NCBI RefSeq assembly: GCF_009659535.1
Contig: NZ_VJZZ01000019.1
Location: 1 to 64,000 of the forward strand
Direction: 5' to 3'
Origin: Aggregicoccus sp. 17bor-14
GTDB taxonomy: Bacteria > Myxococcota > Myxococcia > Myxococcales > Myxococcaceae
Length of the DNA stretch: 64,000 bases
The translations under genes were made by a program, and so were the position numbers. Position 1 is the first letter of the stretch, and each line of letters opens with the position of its first letter. The notes under the pieces were generated by a model. The model made no database searches and was not told the DNA's origin. It was given only the letters and a program-made list of their open reading frames with translations. Positions 16,099-24,600 of this stretch are shown one piece after another.

Positions 16099-17544
16099 TC
16101 AGTGCTGGATGCGCAGGCGGCGCTCGAGCCCGCCGGCGAGCCGGGTGAGGGGGAAGGTGACCAGCAGGTAGAAGAGCGCGACAGCGGGCCACACCGCGAG
16201 CGGCGCGGCGAGCTGGCTCGCGAGCTCCTGGCCCGAGCGCGTGAGCTCCGCCATGCCGATGATGGACACGAGCGAGGAGTCCTTGAGCAGCGCGATGGCC
16301 TCGTTGGTGAGCGGCGGCAGCGCGTGGCGGAAGGCCTGCGGCAGCACCACGTGGCGCATCCCCTGCCAGCGGCTCAGGCCCAGCGCCTGCGCGGCCTCGA
16401 GCTGCCCCGCGTCCACCGCGCCGATGCCCGCGCGGAAGATCTCCGCCACGTACGCCGCGCAGTTGAGCGTGAGCGCGAGCACCGCGGCCGCGAAGGGCGC
16501 GAGGTCCAGCCCCACCAGCTGCGGCAGCGCGTAGTACACGAAGATGATCTGCACGAGCAGCGGCGTGCCGCGAAACAGCTCCACGTAGCTGCTCGCGACC
16601 GCGCGGATCCACCCGCGGCGGCTGAGGCGCGCGAGCGCGAGCGCGAGCCCCAGCGGCAGCCCCAGCACCAGCGAGAGGAGGGTGAGCGCCACCGTGAGCA
16701 CGAGCCCGCGCAAGAGCGTGCGCGCCATGCGCGCCCAGGGCAGCTGCGCCGCTCCCTGCGCCTGGGCGGCCTCCGCGGCGGCCGCCTTGCCGAAGTACTT
16801 CTCCTCGAGCGCCGCGAACTTGCCGTTCGCGCGCAGCCGCGCGAGCGCCGCGTTCACCTCCTTGTGGAGGTCCGTGCGGCGCGGGTCCATGGCGATGCCG
16901 TAGTGCTCCTCGGTGAGCAGCGCGCCCACGGTGGAGAGCCGCCCGAAGCCGTGCGCGATGAAGTAGCGCAGCGTGGGCGCGTCGCCGACCACCGCGGCGA
17001 GGTTGCCGTTGGCCAGGTCCTGCAGCGCGAGGTCGATGGTGGGGTACTGCCGCACGGTGACGGCCGGGTGCTTCTGCAGCACGAGCGAGGCCGTGGTGTT
17101 GATCTGGATGCCGGCCGTCTTGCCGTCCAGGTCGTCGATGCTCTTGACCTGCTGCTCGCCCTCGCGCACCGCCACCACCTGGCCCGCGGTGTAGTAGGGC
17201 TCGGAGAAGGCGAGGCGCGCGCGGCGCTCGTCGGTGATGGTGACGGCGCTCATCACCAGGTCGAACTTGCCGCCCAGCAGCGCGGGGAAGACGCCGTCGA
17301 AGCTGGTGTTCACGAACTCCGCCCGCCCGCCCATCTCCTCGGCGAGCGCGCGGCCCAGCTCCACGTCGAAGCCGGTGAACTGCCCGTCCTGCACGGACTC
17401 GAAGGGCGGGTAGGTCGCATCCACGCCGATGCGCACCGTGCGCCCGGTGTCCTTCGCCCCGCCACAGCCAGGCAGGAGGACGGCGGCGAGAAGCGACAGC
17501 AGCAGGGCGAGGATGGCGGGACGGCGGACGGCGGGTGAGGCCAC
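16099..17544 (-). CDS. amino-acid ABC transporter: binding protein fused to permease
   Basis: A 481-residue fusion. Residues 1-27 are a lipoprotein-like signal (LLPGC). Residues about 35-255 form a type 3 solute-binding domain (RIGVDATYPPFE, then FDLVMSAVTITDERR). From about 270 a permease follows with several membrane segments, the EAA loop (EAAQALGLSRWQGMRHVVL) and the end LERRLRIQH. Such fusions tether the binding domain to the membrane beside its channel. The GTG at 17544 follows GGAGGAGCA; an ATG at 17604 is the longer alternative. Specificity is probably for a polar amino acid such as glutamine, histidine or arginine, but cannot be settled by eye. The ATPase gene follows. Confidence 0.9.
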   Translation of the reverse strand: MASPAVRRPAILALLLSLLAAVLLPGCGGAKDTGRTVRIGVDATYPPFESVQDGQFTGFDVELGRALAEEMGGRAEFVNTSFDGVFPALLGGKFDLVMSAVTITDERRARLAFSEPYYTAGQVVAVREGEQQVKSIDDLDGKTAGIQINTTASLVLQKHPAVTVRQYPTIDLALQDLANGNLAAVVGDAPTLRYFIAHGFGRLSTVGALLTEEHYGIAMDPRRTDLHKEVNAALARLRANGKFAALEEKYFGKAAAAEAAQAQGAAQLPWARMARTLLRGLVLTVALTLLSLVLGLPLGLALALARLSRRGWIRAVASSYVELFRGTPLLVQIIFVYYALPQLVGLDLAPFAAAVLALTLNCAAYVAEIFRAGIGAVDAGQLEAAQALGLSRWQGMRHVVLPQAFRHALPPLTNEAIALLKDSSLVSIIGMAELTRSGQELASQLAAPLAVWPAVALFYLLVTFPLTRLAGGLERRLRIQH

Positions 17545-17717
17545 TGCTCCTCCAGAGCCCCCGCTGCGGGACGCAGCGTACAGGCAGAGCCCCCGCTGCA
17601 GCACCGCGCGGGGCGGCGCACCCTACTGGATGCGGGAGCCCGCAGGCGCGTGCTTTTCACAGGGCCCGGTGCCTCCGGGGCTGCAACCCGGCGCCCGGCT
17701 GGGCATCCTCAGGCCAC

Positions 17718-19343
17718 ATGGGCGCGAGCGAGCAGGCAGCGAGGAGCACAGTGGAGCACGTGGTCGTCGTGGGCGCGGGGCCCGGGGGGCTCGCCGCGGC
17801 GGTCAACCTGGCGGGGCGCGGCCTGCGGGTCACCGTGGTGGAGAAGGACCCGGTGCCGGGCGGGCGCATGAAGGGCCTGAGCCTCGGGGAGAAGGGCGAG
17901 TACCGGGTGGACACCGGGCCCTCCATCCTCCAGCTGCCCGGGGTGCTGGAGAAGATCTTCAGCCGGGCCGGCAAGCGGCTCGAGGACTACGTCACCCTCA
18001 CCCCCGTGCACCCCAACACCCGGGTGCACTTCTGGGACGGCACCCACCTGGACACCCACCGCGATCCGGAGGCCCTGGCGCGCGAGCTCGCGCGCTTCGG
18101 AGCGGACAAGCCCGAGGCCATGCGCCGCTGGTTCGCGGAAGGCCAGGAGAAGTACGCCATCGCGTACGAGAAGTTCATCGCCACGAGTGCGGGGAGCCTC
18201 GGCTACTACAACCCGGTGCGGCTCGCGCCCACGCTGCGCTTCAAGCCCTGGCAGACGCTGTACCGGCAGCTCGACAGCCACTTCCACGACGACCGCATCA
18301 CTTACGCGCTCGCCTATCCGTCGAAGTACCTGGGGCTACACCCCACCACCTGCTCCTCCGTCTTCAGCGTCATCCCCTTCATCGAGCTCGCCTTCGGCGT
18401 GTGGCACGTGCAGGGGGGCTTTCGCGAGCTCGCGCGCGGGATGCAGCGCTGCGCCGAGGACCTGGGGGCGACGTTCCGGCTCGGCACGCCCGTGGAGCAG
18501 GTGTGGGTGGAGGCGGGAAGGGTGCGCGGGGTGAGGCTCGCCGGAGGAGAGCGGCTCGAGGCGGACGCCGTCGTGGTGAACGCGGACCTCGCCTACGCGG
18601 CGACGAAGCTGGTGCCCGCCGAGGCCCGCGAGGGCAGCCGCCTCACCGACCGCGCCCTGGAGAAGGCGAAGTACTCGTGCAGCACCTTCATGGCCTACTA
18701 CGGCCTGGCCCGCTCCTACGCGGAGCTGCCCCACCACCTCATCTACCTGTCCGAGGGCGCGCGGCGCACCGACCGCGACGCGCTCGAGGACCGCACGGTG
18801 GACCTGGACGACCCGCCCTTCTACGTGTGCAACCCGGGCGCCTCGGACCCCTCGGGTGCGCCCGCGGGCCACAGCACCCTCTACGTGCTGGTGCCCACCC
18901 CGAACACGGCGGCGGATGTGGACTGGAAGGCCACCGAGGCCGCCCTGCGCGAGCGCATCCCGAAGATGCTGGAGAAGGTCGGCCTGAAGGGGGTGCGCGA
19001 GCACGTGCGCGCCGAGCGCTACTTCACCGCCGAGACCTGGCGCGACGACTTCAACGTGTTCCGCGGCGCCGTCTTCAACCTGAGCCACACCTGGGCCCAG
19101 CTGGGGCCCCTGCGCCCCAAGGTGAAGAGCCGCGAGGTGGAGGGGCTCTACTTCGTGGGGGGCGGGACGCACCCGGGCAGCGGGCTGCTCACCATCATGG
19201 AGAGCGCGAACATCGCCGCCGACTACCTCTCCCGGGAGGCAGGCAAGGGGGCGCTGCCCGAGTGGCCGTACGTCCCGCCGCTGGAGGGAGCGCAGGCGCC
19301 CGCCGGCATGCAGGCGGGCAGGCGCAGCGCGCACGGAGCGTGA
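17718..19343 (+). CDS. crtI: CrtI-type phytoene desaturase
   Basis: A 541-residue flavoprotein of the carotenoid desaturase family. The Rossmann motif is VVVVGAGPGGLAAAVNLAGR near residue 15, with GGRM next, and the C-terminal signature is EGLYFVGGGTHPGSG followed by a flavin-contacting helix (MESANIAADYL). These enzymes dehydrogenate or isomerise phytoene towards lycopene and neurosporene at the membrane. Myxococcus has two CrtI paralogues with different steps; sequence alone does not tell me which this is. No other carotenoid gene is visible in the window. The ATG at 17718 lacks a strong ribosome binding site. A RIO-kinase gene follows 16 bases later. Confidence 0.88.
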   Translation: MGASEQAARSTVEHVVVVGAGPGGLAAAVNLAGRGLRVTVVEKDPVPGGRMKGLSLGEKGEYRVDTGPSILQLPGVLEKIFSRAGKRLEDYVTLTPVHPNTRVHFWDGTHLDTHRDPEALARELARFGADKPEAMRRWFAEGQEKYAIAYEKFIATSAGSLGYYNPVRLAPTLRFKPWQTLYRQLDSHFHDDRITYALAYPSKYLGLHPTTCSSVFSVIPFIELAFGVWHVQGGFRELARGMQRCAEDLGATFRLGTPVEQVWVEAGRVRGVRLAGGERLEADAVVVNADLAYAATKLVPAEAREGSRLTDRALEKAKYSCSTFMAYYGLARSYAELPHHLIYLSEGARRTDRDALEDRTVDLDDPPFYVCNPGASDPSGAPAGHSTLYVLVPTPNTAADVDWKATEAALRERIPKMLEKVGLKGVREHVRAERYFTAETWRDDFNVFRGAVFNLSHTWAQLGPLRPKVKSREVEGLYFVGGGTHPGSGLLTIMESANIAADYLSREAGKGALPEWPYVPPLEGAQAPAGMQAGRRSAHGA

Positions 19344-19359
19344 TACACCCCGCCGCCGA

Positions 19360-21078
19360 ATGCACGAAGCACTCGAGCTCCTCCTCGCCGATGGCGTGAT
19401 CGAAGAAGTCGTCGCCCGCCTCAAGAGCGGCAAGGAGGCGGACGTGTACATCGTCAGCCACGGCGGCCAGCTGGTGGCGGCGAAGATCTACAAGGAGCGC
19501 AACCAGCGCAACTTCAAGAACAACGCCGGCTACAAGGAGGGCCGCACGGTGCGCAACAGCCGCACCGCGCGCGCCATCGCCAAGGGCAGCAAGTTCGGTC
19601 AGGCCGCGGCGGAGGATGCCTGGAAGGCCACCGAGTCCGAGGCCCTGAGCAAGCTGCACGCGGCCGGCGTGCGCGTGCCCGCGCCGGTGATGTTCTACGA
19701 GGGCGTGCTGCTGATGCAGCTCGTCACCGACGGCGCGGGCCAGCCCGCCGCCCGCATCGTGGATGCGCTGCTGGACGAGGCGAGCGCCGGCGCGCTCTAC
19801 AAGGACCTGCGCGCCCAGGTCGTGAAGATGCTGTGCTGCGACATCATCCACGGCGACCTGAGCGCCTACAACATCCTGCTCAGCGACAACGGCCCCACGG
19901 TCATCGACTTCCCGCAGATCGTGGCCGCCGCGGCCAACAGCCAGGCCGAGTTCTTCTTCCGCCGCGACCTGGACAACCTGCGCCTCTTCTTCGCGGGCTA
20001 CGACCGCAGCCTCCTCGCGCGCGAGGGTGACGCTGCGGAGATCTGGCGCGCGTACACGCGCCGCGAGCTCGCCCCGGACTTCGAGCCCAGCGGCCGCGGC
20101 GTGCCCGGCGGCGGCGGACGCGCAGCGCACACGCGCGGGCCCGGCCGCACGCAGCGGCCCCCGCAGGACGTGCAGCACCCCGCGCCCGTGCGCGAGGCGG
20201 AGCCTGCGCCGGCCGTCGAGGAGGACGAGTTCGCCATTCTTCGCCAGGGCGGCGGCGAGCGCCCCAAGGTGGCGCTGATGAAGCAGCAGCCGCAGGGGCG
20301 CGGCCCTCGCCGCGGCCCCGGTGGTGGCGGCGGCAGGAGTGGCGGCGGCTTCGGCGGTGGCAGGCCGGGCGGTCCGCCGAGGGGCCCTCAGCAGCAGCAA
20401 GGGGGAGGCCGTCCCGCGGGGGGCCCGCAGCAGGGGCACGGAGGCGCTCGCGCGCAGCCCGCGCACGGCGGCCAACCGCAGCAGCACGCAGGGCCTCGCG
20501 CGCAGCCCGCGCGTGGCGGTGGGCCGCAGCAGCAGTCGCACGGCGGGCCGCCCTCGTCACAGCAGGCTGCGCACGGGGGTCGGTCCTCCCATCCGCAACA
20601 GGCGCAGGGCGGTCGCCCTCCGCAGCAGCAGCACGGAGGCGCTCGCGCGCAGTCCACGCACGCAGGCGGCAGGCCGCCGCAGTCCTCTGCGCACGCAGAC
20701 GCCCGGCCGCACGGCGCCCCGCAGCACGCGGGCTCCCACGGGCGGAACGGGGCCGGTGGCGCGCACCCGCCGCGCAGCGAGCCGCATGCCGCCACCCACG
20801 CGGCGAGCATGCACGCGCCCGGGCATGCGCCGCGTCACCCGCGCGCCGAGGGCGGAGCGCGCACTTCCGACTCTGCACCGCGCGGTGGGGGGCGCCCGCA
20901 GCAGGGCCCTCGCGCAGGCGGCCACGCGCCCCACGAGCGCCAGGGTCCCGCACGCCACGACGCCCGCGGTGAGCGGCCTCGAGGCGGCGCGCCGCGCGGG
21001 CAGCGACCGGCCGCCCCCGCGGTCTCCTACGTCGCACGCGCCGTGACGCCCTCGGGCTCGTCCTCCGACGAGAGCTGA
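19360..21078 (+). CDS. RIO-family serine kinase with a long disordered tail
   Basis: A 572-residue protein. Residues 1-245 form a RIO1-like kinase: the nucleotide loop region LKSGKEADVYIV, ATP-binding Lys42 in LVAAKIY, the catalytic HGDLSAYNIL (Asp166) and the metal-binding VIDFPQ (Asp183). RIO kinases act in ribosome maturation in archaea and eukaryotes; the bacterial ones are poorly known. Residues 246-572 are low complexity, rich in Gly, Gln, His, Pro, Ala and Arg, with internal repeats such as GGARAQPAHGG, and no fold is expected. The tail is longer than the kinase. The start at 19360 is just after crtI (16-bp gap), so co-transcription is possible. Confidence 0.85.
   Translation: MHEALELLLADGVIEEVVARLKSGKEADVYIVSHGGQLVAAKIYKERNQRNFKNNAGYKEGRTVRNSRTARAIAKGSKFGQAAAEDAWKATESEALSKLHAAGVRVPAPVMFYEGVLLMQLVTDGAGQPAARIVDALLDEASAGALYKDLRAQVVKMLCCDIIHGDLSAYNILLSDNGPTVIDFPQIVAAAANSQAEFFFRRDLDNLRLFFAGYDRSLLAREGDAAEIWRAYTRRELAPDFEPSGRGVPGGGGRAAHTRGPGRTQRPPQDVQHPAPVREAEPAPAVEEDEFAILRQGGGERPKVALMKQQPQGRGPRRGPGGGGGRSGGGFGGGRPGGPPRGPQQQQGGGRPAGGPQQGHGGARAQPAHGGQPQQHAGPRAQPARGGGPQQQSHGGPPSSQQAAHGGRSSHPQQAQGGRPPQQQHGGARAQSTHAGGRPPQSSAHADARPHGAPQHAGSHGRNGAGGAHPPRSEPHAATHAASMHAPGHAPRHPRAEGGARTSDSAPRGGGRPQQGPRAGGHAPHERQGPARHDARGERPRGGAPRGQRPAAPAVSYVARAVTPSGSSSDES
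20436..20652 (+). repeat. direct repeat within the RIO-kinase tail
   Basis: An exact 22-base sequence occurs at 20436-20457 and again at 20631-20652. Between and around them are diverged copies encoding Gln/His/Gly/Pro units. The array shows the tail grew by internal duplication. Confidence 0.8.
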
Positions 21079-21094
21079 GCCGGGCGCCGCCGAG

Positions 21095-21997
21095 CTAGCG
21101 CGCCCCGGGCTTCGCCTTCGCGTCCGGGGCGGCCGGAGGAGGCGGCGGTAGCTCCAGGCGCGCGAGGTGCGCGGCCGTCGCGTCCCCGAGCACGTCGCGC
21201 TGCAGCCGGCGCGGGTCCCCGAAGAAGGCCCTGGCGAGCGCGCGGTCGAAGCGCCGCGCGCCCACCAGCGCGAGTGCCTGGTCCACGTCCGCCACGTTCT
21301 CCGCGAAGGTGACGCGCTCCTCGAGCCCCTCGGGCTCGCCGAGGCGCTTCTGGAAGTACTGCATGCCGAGGCTGCGCTCGCGGGCCTGGTGCGCCCCGGC
21401 CACCACCACCTGCAGCGCGGCGCGCTCCTTCGGCGTCATCCCGGCGAGCAGCTCCTCCACCTGCGCGTGCAGGGCCTCCAGCTGCACGCGCGTGGCCTCG
21501 TCCACCAGCCGCAGCAGCGCGGGGCCCGTGGCATGCGCGTAGGCGGCGAGCGCCTCGCGCGACGTGCGCCCTGCCTCCAGCACCCGGTCGGTCTCGGCCC
21601 GCGTGGCCTCGAGGAGCGCGCGCAGCGGCCCGGCCGCGGAGGCCTCCGGCGCATCCCGCTCCACCTTGCCGAGAGACGCATCCACCTGCCCGCGCAGGCG
21701 CGCGAGGCGCTCGCAGACGGACGAATCGAGCGGCCCGTCCCCCACGCCGTGCAGAAGCGAGAAGAGGGCCACGGGCGCGTGCGCACCCGACTTGAGCGCA
21801 TGGTGCACGGGCGGGGTGAAGGGATGCTCCGAGCGCCGTCCTGCGCGGTCCACCACCAGCACGTCCCCGAGCAGCACGAGCACCGGGGCGCGCTCCTCCG
21901 CGCTGCTGCGCGCACCGTCGTAGGCCTCGTGGAAGGCGGCGTTGACGTCGTCCAGCGGGCTCCCGATCTGCGGCCAGGGAGGGGTTTCGTCGGGCAT
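21095..21997 (-). CDS. hypothetical cytoplasmic protein, 300 aa
   Basis: A 300-residue protein starting MPDETPPWPQIGSPLDDVNA. After an N-terminal strand-rich part containing VLVLLGDVLVVDRAG it is a set of long amphipathic helices (LLEATRAETDRVLEAGRTS, ALHAQVEELLAGMTPKERAA), ending in a Pro-rich tail PPPPPAAPDAKAK. No membrane segment, signal or catalytic motif is seen, and I do not recognise a family. The start is the only ATG near the divergent ArsR promoter. It is convergent with the RIO-kinase gene with only 16 bases between the stops. Confidence 0.7.
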   Translation of the reverse strand: MPDETPPWPQIGSPLDDVNAAFHEAYDGARSSAEERAPVLVLLGDVLVVDRAGRRSEHPFTPPVHHALKSGAHAPVALFSLLHGVGDGPLDSSVCERLARLRGQVDASLGKVERDAPEASAAGPLRALLEATRAETDRVLEAGRTSREALAAYAHATGPALLRLVDEATRVQLEALHAQVEELLAGMTPKERAALQVVVAGAHQARERSLGMQYFQKRLGEPEGLEERVTFAENVADVDQALALVGARRFDRALARAFFGDPRRLQRDVLGDATAAHLARLELPPPPPAAPDAKAKPGAR

Positions 21998-22044
21998 GCG
22001 GAAACGCCTATCACGCGCCCGGGGGCTTGCGAGCCTCACTTGAA

Positions 22045-22078
22045 GTTCGACGGATATCGAATTAGACAAGCGTCGAAC
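22045..22078. promoter_or_regulatory. inverted repeat upstream of the ArsR-type regulator
   Basis: GTTCGACG at 22045-22052 and its exact complement CGTCGAAC at 22071-22078 flank a relatively AT-rich core that also holds TTCGA-N6-TCGAA. The second arm ends immediately before the regulator's ATG. It is a good candidate operator for autorepression. A TTGAAG at 22040 could be a -35 element, with a weak -10. Confidence 0.55.
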
Positions 22079-22399
22079 ATGAGCAAGGGACCTTTCGAAG
22101 CGCTCGCCGACCCCACCCGCCGCGCCATCCTGCGCCGGCTGCGCCGCGGCGCGCTCGCCGCGGGCGAGGTGGGCGAGGCATTCCACCTGAGCAAGCCCAC
22201 GCTCAGCCACCACCTCCGGGTGCTGCGGCTCGCGGGGCTGGTGCGGGCCGAGAAGCAGGGAACGCGCGTGGTGTACACGCTGCAGACGGGCGCGCTGGAG
22301 GACGTGGCGAGCGAGCTGCTCGAGTGGGCGCAGGGCGTGCGCGAGGTGGCGCGCGGGACGGGGCGGCGGAGCACGGCGGCGCGGCGAGGTGGGTCGTGA
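22079..22399 (+). CDS. ArsR-family autorepressor (SdpR-like)
   Basis: A 106-residue winged-helix regulator. The fold is seen in FEALADPTRRAILRRLRRGA, the recognition helix in LSKPTLSHHLRVLRLAGLV and the wing in AEKQGTRVVYTLQ. There are no cysteine metal-binding motifs, which points to the SdpR branch of ArsR proteins rather than to metal sensors. In Bacillus, SdpR represses sdpRI until the toxin SdpC is sensed by SdpI. Here too the next gene is SdpI-like, and they overlap by four bases. An inverted repeat lies just upstream. The start is unambiguous. Confidence 0.88.
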   Translation: MSKGPFEALADPTRRAILRRLRRGALAAGEVGEAFHLSKPTLSHHLRVLRLAGLVRAEKQGTRVVYTLQTGALEDVASELLEWAQGVREVARGTGRRSTAARRGGS

Positions 22400-23022
22400 G
22401 CGCGCGCGGCGGGGGCGGGTGGGACCGCGCGGCGCTGGGCGTGTGGACGGCGTCCTTCGCGCTGCTGCTCGCGCTGTGGGGCCGGCTGCCCGAGCGGGTG
22501 CCGGTGCACTTCCGGCTCGACGGGACGCCGGACCGGCTGGGCGCGCGCGCCGAGCTGCTCGTCGTGCCTGCGGTGGCGCTCCTCTGCTGGGTGCTGGTGC
22601 GCTTCGCGGCGCGCGGGCGGCTGGGTTTGGGGCGCGCAAACGTGGGCCCGGCGCTCGGCTTCACGGTCATGGTGGCGCTCGCCGCCGTGCAGGTGCTCAC
22701 CCTGCGCGCGGCGCTCGGCGACGGGCGCGTGCCGCCCGGCTGGACGTCGACGCTCGTCGGACTGCTGCTGGTGGCGTTCGGCCAGCTGCTGCCGCGCACC
22801 CGGCGCAACGCGTGGGTGGGGCTGCGGCTGCCCTGGACGCTCGCCTCCGATGCGGCGTGGGCGCGCACCCACCGCTGCGCATCGTGGTCGTTCACGCTCG
22901 GAGGCCTGGGCGCGGTGGTGCTCGGGCCGCTGTGGAGCGCGGGGGCCGCCGCCGCGCTCGCGCTCGCGCTCCTCGTGCCCGTGGCGGTGTCGCTCCGGGC
23001 GACCGCGGATGCGCGGCCCTGA
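22396..23022 (+). CDS. SdpI-family membrane protein
   Basis: A 208-residue polytopic protein. The N-terminal part has the DUF1648 signature LPERVPVHFRLDGTPDRLG after the first membrane helix. The C-terminal part has the SdpI signature, RRNAWVGLRLPWTLASDAAW followed by THR. About six membrane segments are visible. In Bacillus, SdpI gives immunity to the SdpC killing factor and acts as receptor in signalling to SdpR. The start is GTG 22396, within GTGA that overlaps the regulator's stop, preceded by GAGGTGGG; this implies translational coupling. No SdpC-like toxin is visible nearby. Confidence 0.88.
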   Translation: MSARGGGGWDRAALGVWTASFALLLALWGRLPERVPVHFRLDGTPDRLGARAELLVVPAVALLCWVLVRFAARGRLGLGRANVGPALGFTVMVALAAVQVLTLRAALGDGRVPPGWTSTLVGLLLVAFGQLLPRTRRNAWVGLRLPWTLASDAAWARTHRCASWSFTLGGLGAVVLGPLWSAGAAAALALALLVPVAVSLRATADARP

Positions 23023-23050
23023 GCATCCTTCGAACTCTGGAGGTCCTGAC

Positions 23051-24016
23051 GTGACGACGACTCCCCCTGCGACTCCCCCCCTCGCCGAGCTCGAGCGCCC
23101 CGGGCGCGGCCTGGGTACCTTCCTCGCGGTGAGCTTCGGGCTCGCCTGGGCCGCGGCCGCGCTGCTGTGGGTGCGGGGCGTGCGCCTGGACACCACGGCG
23201 GGGCGCCTCGCGCTGGGCGCGACCATGTTCACCCCTGCGCTGGGCGCGCTCGCGGTGCTCGGGCACCTGCGCCCCTTCCGGGCGCTCGCGCGCGCGAGCG
23301 GACTCGGCTTCGGAGGCGCTCGCGGCGCGCGCTACGCCGCGCTCGCGTGGCTCGTGACGCCGGTGCTGGTGTTCGCCTCCATCGCGCTCGCGGTGGTGCT
23401 GGGGCGCTTCCCGCTCGACTGGCCGGGCGTGAGCGCCTTCCGCGCGATGCTGGAGGCGGCGCCCGGCGGGAAGGTGGCGCTCGCCCGGATGTCGCCCGCG
23501 ACGCTGGTGGCGCTGCAGGTGGCGGTGGGCGTGGTGGCGGGGCCGGTGCTCAACGCGGTCGTGGCCCTCGGTGAGGAGTGGGGCTGGCGCGGCTACCTGC
23601 TGCCCCGCCTGCTGCCGTGGGGGACGTGGCGCGCGCTGCTCGCGCACGGCGCGCTCTGGGGGCTGTGGCACGCGCCGGTGGTGCTGCAGGGCTACAACTA
23701 CCCGCAGCACCCGGTCGCGGGCGTGGGCTTCATGGTGGTGAGCTGCGTGCTGCTGGGCGTGCTCTTTGGCTGGCTGCGGCTGGCGAGCGGCAGTGTGTGG
23801 CCGTGCGTCATCGCCCACGGCTCGCTCAACGCGCTCGCGCCGGCGGTGATGCTGCTGCCGCGCGCGGGCGCGGCGTGGGACACCGCCGAGGTGGGCGTGC
23901 TCGGCTGGCCCGGCTGGCTGCTGATGGCCGCGGGCGTGTGCGCGCTGGTGCTCACGCGCCGGCTGCCCTCGCCCTTCGCGCGCCCCACGCAATCGCGCGC
24001 ACACCCGGTGGTATAG
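23051..24016 (+). CDS. CPBP-family intramembrane metalloprotease
   Basis: A 321-residue multi-pass membrane protein of the CAAX protease and bacteriocin-processing (CPBP, Abi) family. Motif 1 is GEEWGWRGYLLPRL (Glu175, Glu176, Arg180), motif 2 is LWGLWHAP (His207), and motif 3 is VIAHGSLNAL (His256). These are the expected active-site residues, so it should be active. Relatives process prenylated proteins or peptides and can give self-immunity to bacteriocins. The GTG at 23051 follows GGAGGTC. It lies 28 bases after the SdpI-like gene and probably belongs to that operon. Confidence 0.9.
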   Translation: MTTTPPATPPLAELERPGRGLGTFLAVSFGLAWAAAALLWVRGVRLDTTAGRLALGATMFTPALGALAVLGHLRPFRALARASGLGFGGARGARYAALAWLVTPVLVFASIALAVVLGRFPLDWPGVSAFRAMLEAAPGGKVALARMSPATLVALQVAVGVVAGPVLNAVVALGEEWGWRGYLLPRLLPWGTWRALLAHGALWGLWHAPVVLQGYNYPQHPVAGVGFMVVSCVLLGVLFGWLRLASGSVWPCVIAHGSLNALAPAVMLLPRAGAAWDTAEVGVLGWPGWLLMAAGVCALVLTRRLPSPFARPTQSRAHPVV

Positions 24017-24042
24017 GGCAGGGAAGGAGGGCCCTCCCGCCC

Positions 24043-24600
24043 ATGGACGCTCCGCTCACCCCGGCGCCGCTGCGCCAGCTCCCCGTCACGCTGCGGCCGG
24101 ACCCGAAGCTGCTCAAGTACTACTTCTTCACCGCGCTGCTCGCCGGCCCCGCCTTCCCGGTGGCGATGCTGGTGCTCTACTTCCGCTACCACACGCTGCG
24201 CTACGACGTGGACGCGGAGGGCCTCACCATGCGCTGGGGCATCCTCTTCCGGCGCGAGGTGTCGCTCACCTACGCGCGCCTGCAGGACATCCACCTCACC
24301 AGCAACGTGGTCGAGCGCTACCTGGGGCTCGCCAAGGTGCAGCTGCAGACGGCCTCCAGCAGCGCGCAGGCGGAGATGAACATCGAGGGGCTCACCTTCT
24401 TCGAGCCGATGCGCGACTTCCTCTACGCCCGCATGCGCGGGGCGCGCGAGGAGCACGGGCCGCACGCTCCTCCCGGTGCACCCGCGCTGCCCGCCGCGGT
24501 GCAGGAGGCACCGCTCGCGCAGGTGCTGCGCGAGGTGGCCGCCGAGGTGCGCAGCTTGCGCGCCGAGCTCGCAGAGGTCCGGAGGCGCGGCGATGCTTGA
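24043..24600 (+). CDS. PH-domain membrane protein (YdbS/bPH2 type), first of a pair
   Basis: A 185-residue protein with one or two membrane segments (residues about 28-48, YYFFTALLAGPAFPVAMLVL) followed by a bacterial PH (DUF304) domain, seen in YDVDAEGLTMRWGILFRREV and YARLQDIHLTSNVVERYLG. The C-terminus is a helix rich in Glu/Ala/Arg. Such proteins occur as adjacent pairs of unclear envelope function. The ATG follows GGAAGGAGG. The gene overlaps the next PH gene by eight bases, so the two are coupled. Confidence 0.85.
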   Translation: MDAPLTPAPLRQLPVTLRPDPKLLKYYFFTALLAGPAFPVAMLVLYFRYHTLRYDVDAEGLTMRWGILFRREVSLTYARLQDIHLTSNVVERYLGLAKVQLQTASSSAQAEMNIEGLTFFEPMRDFLYARMRGAREEHGPHAPPGAPALPAAVQEAPLAQVLREVAAEVRSLRAELAEVRRRGDA

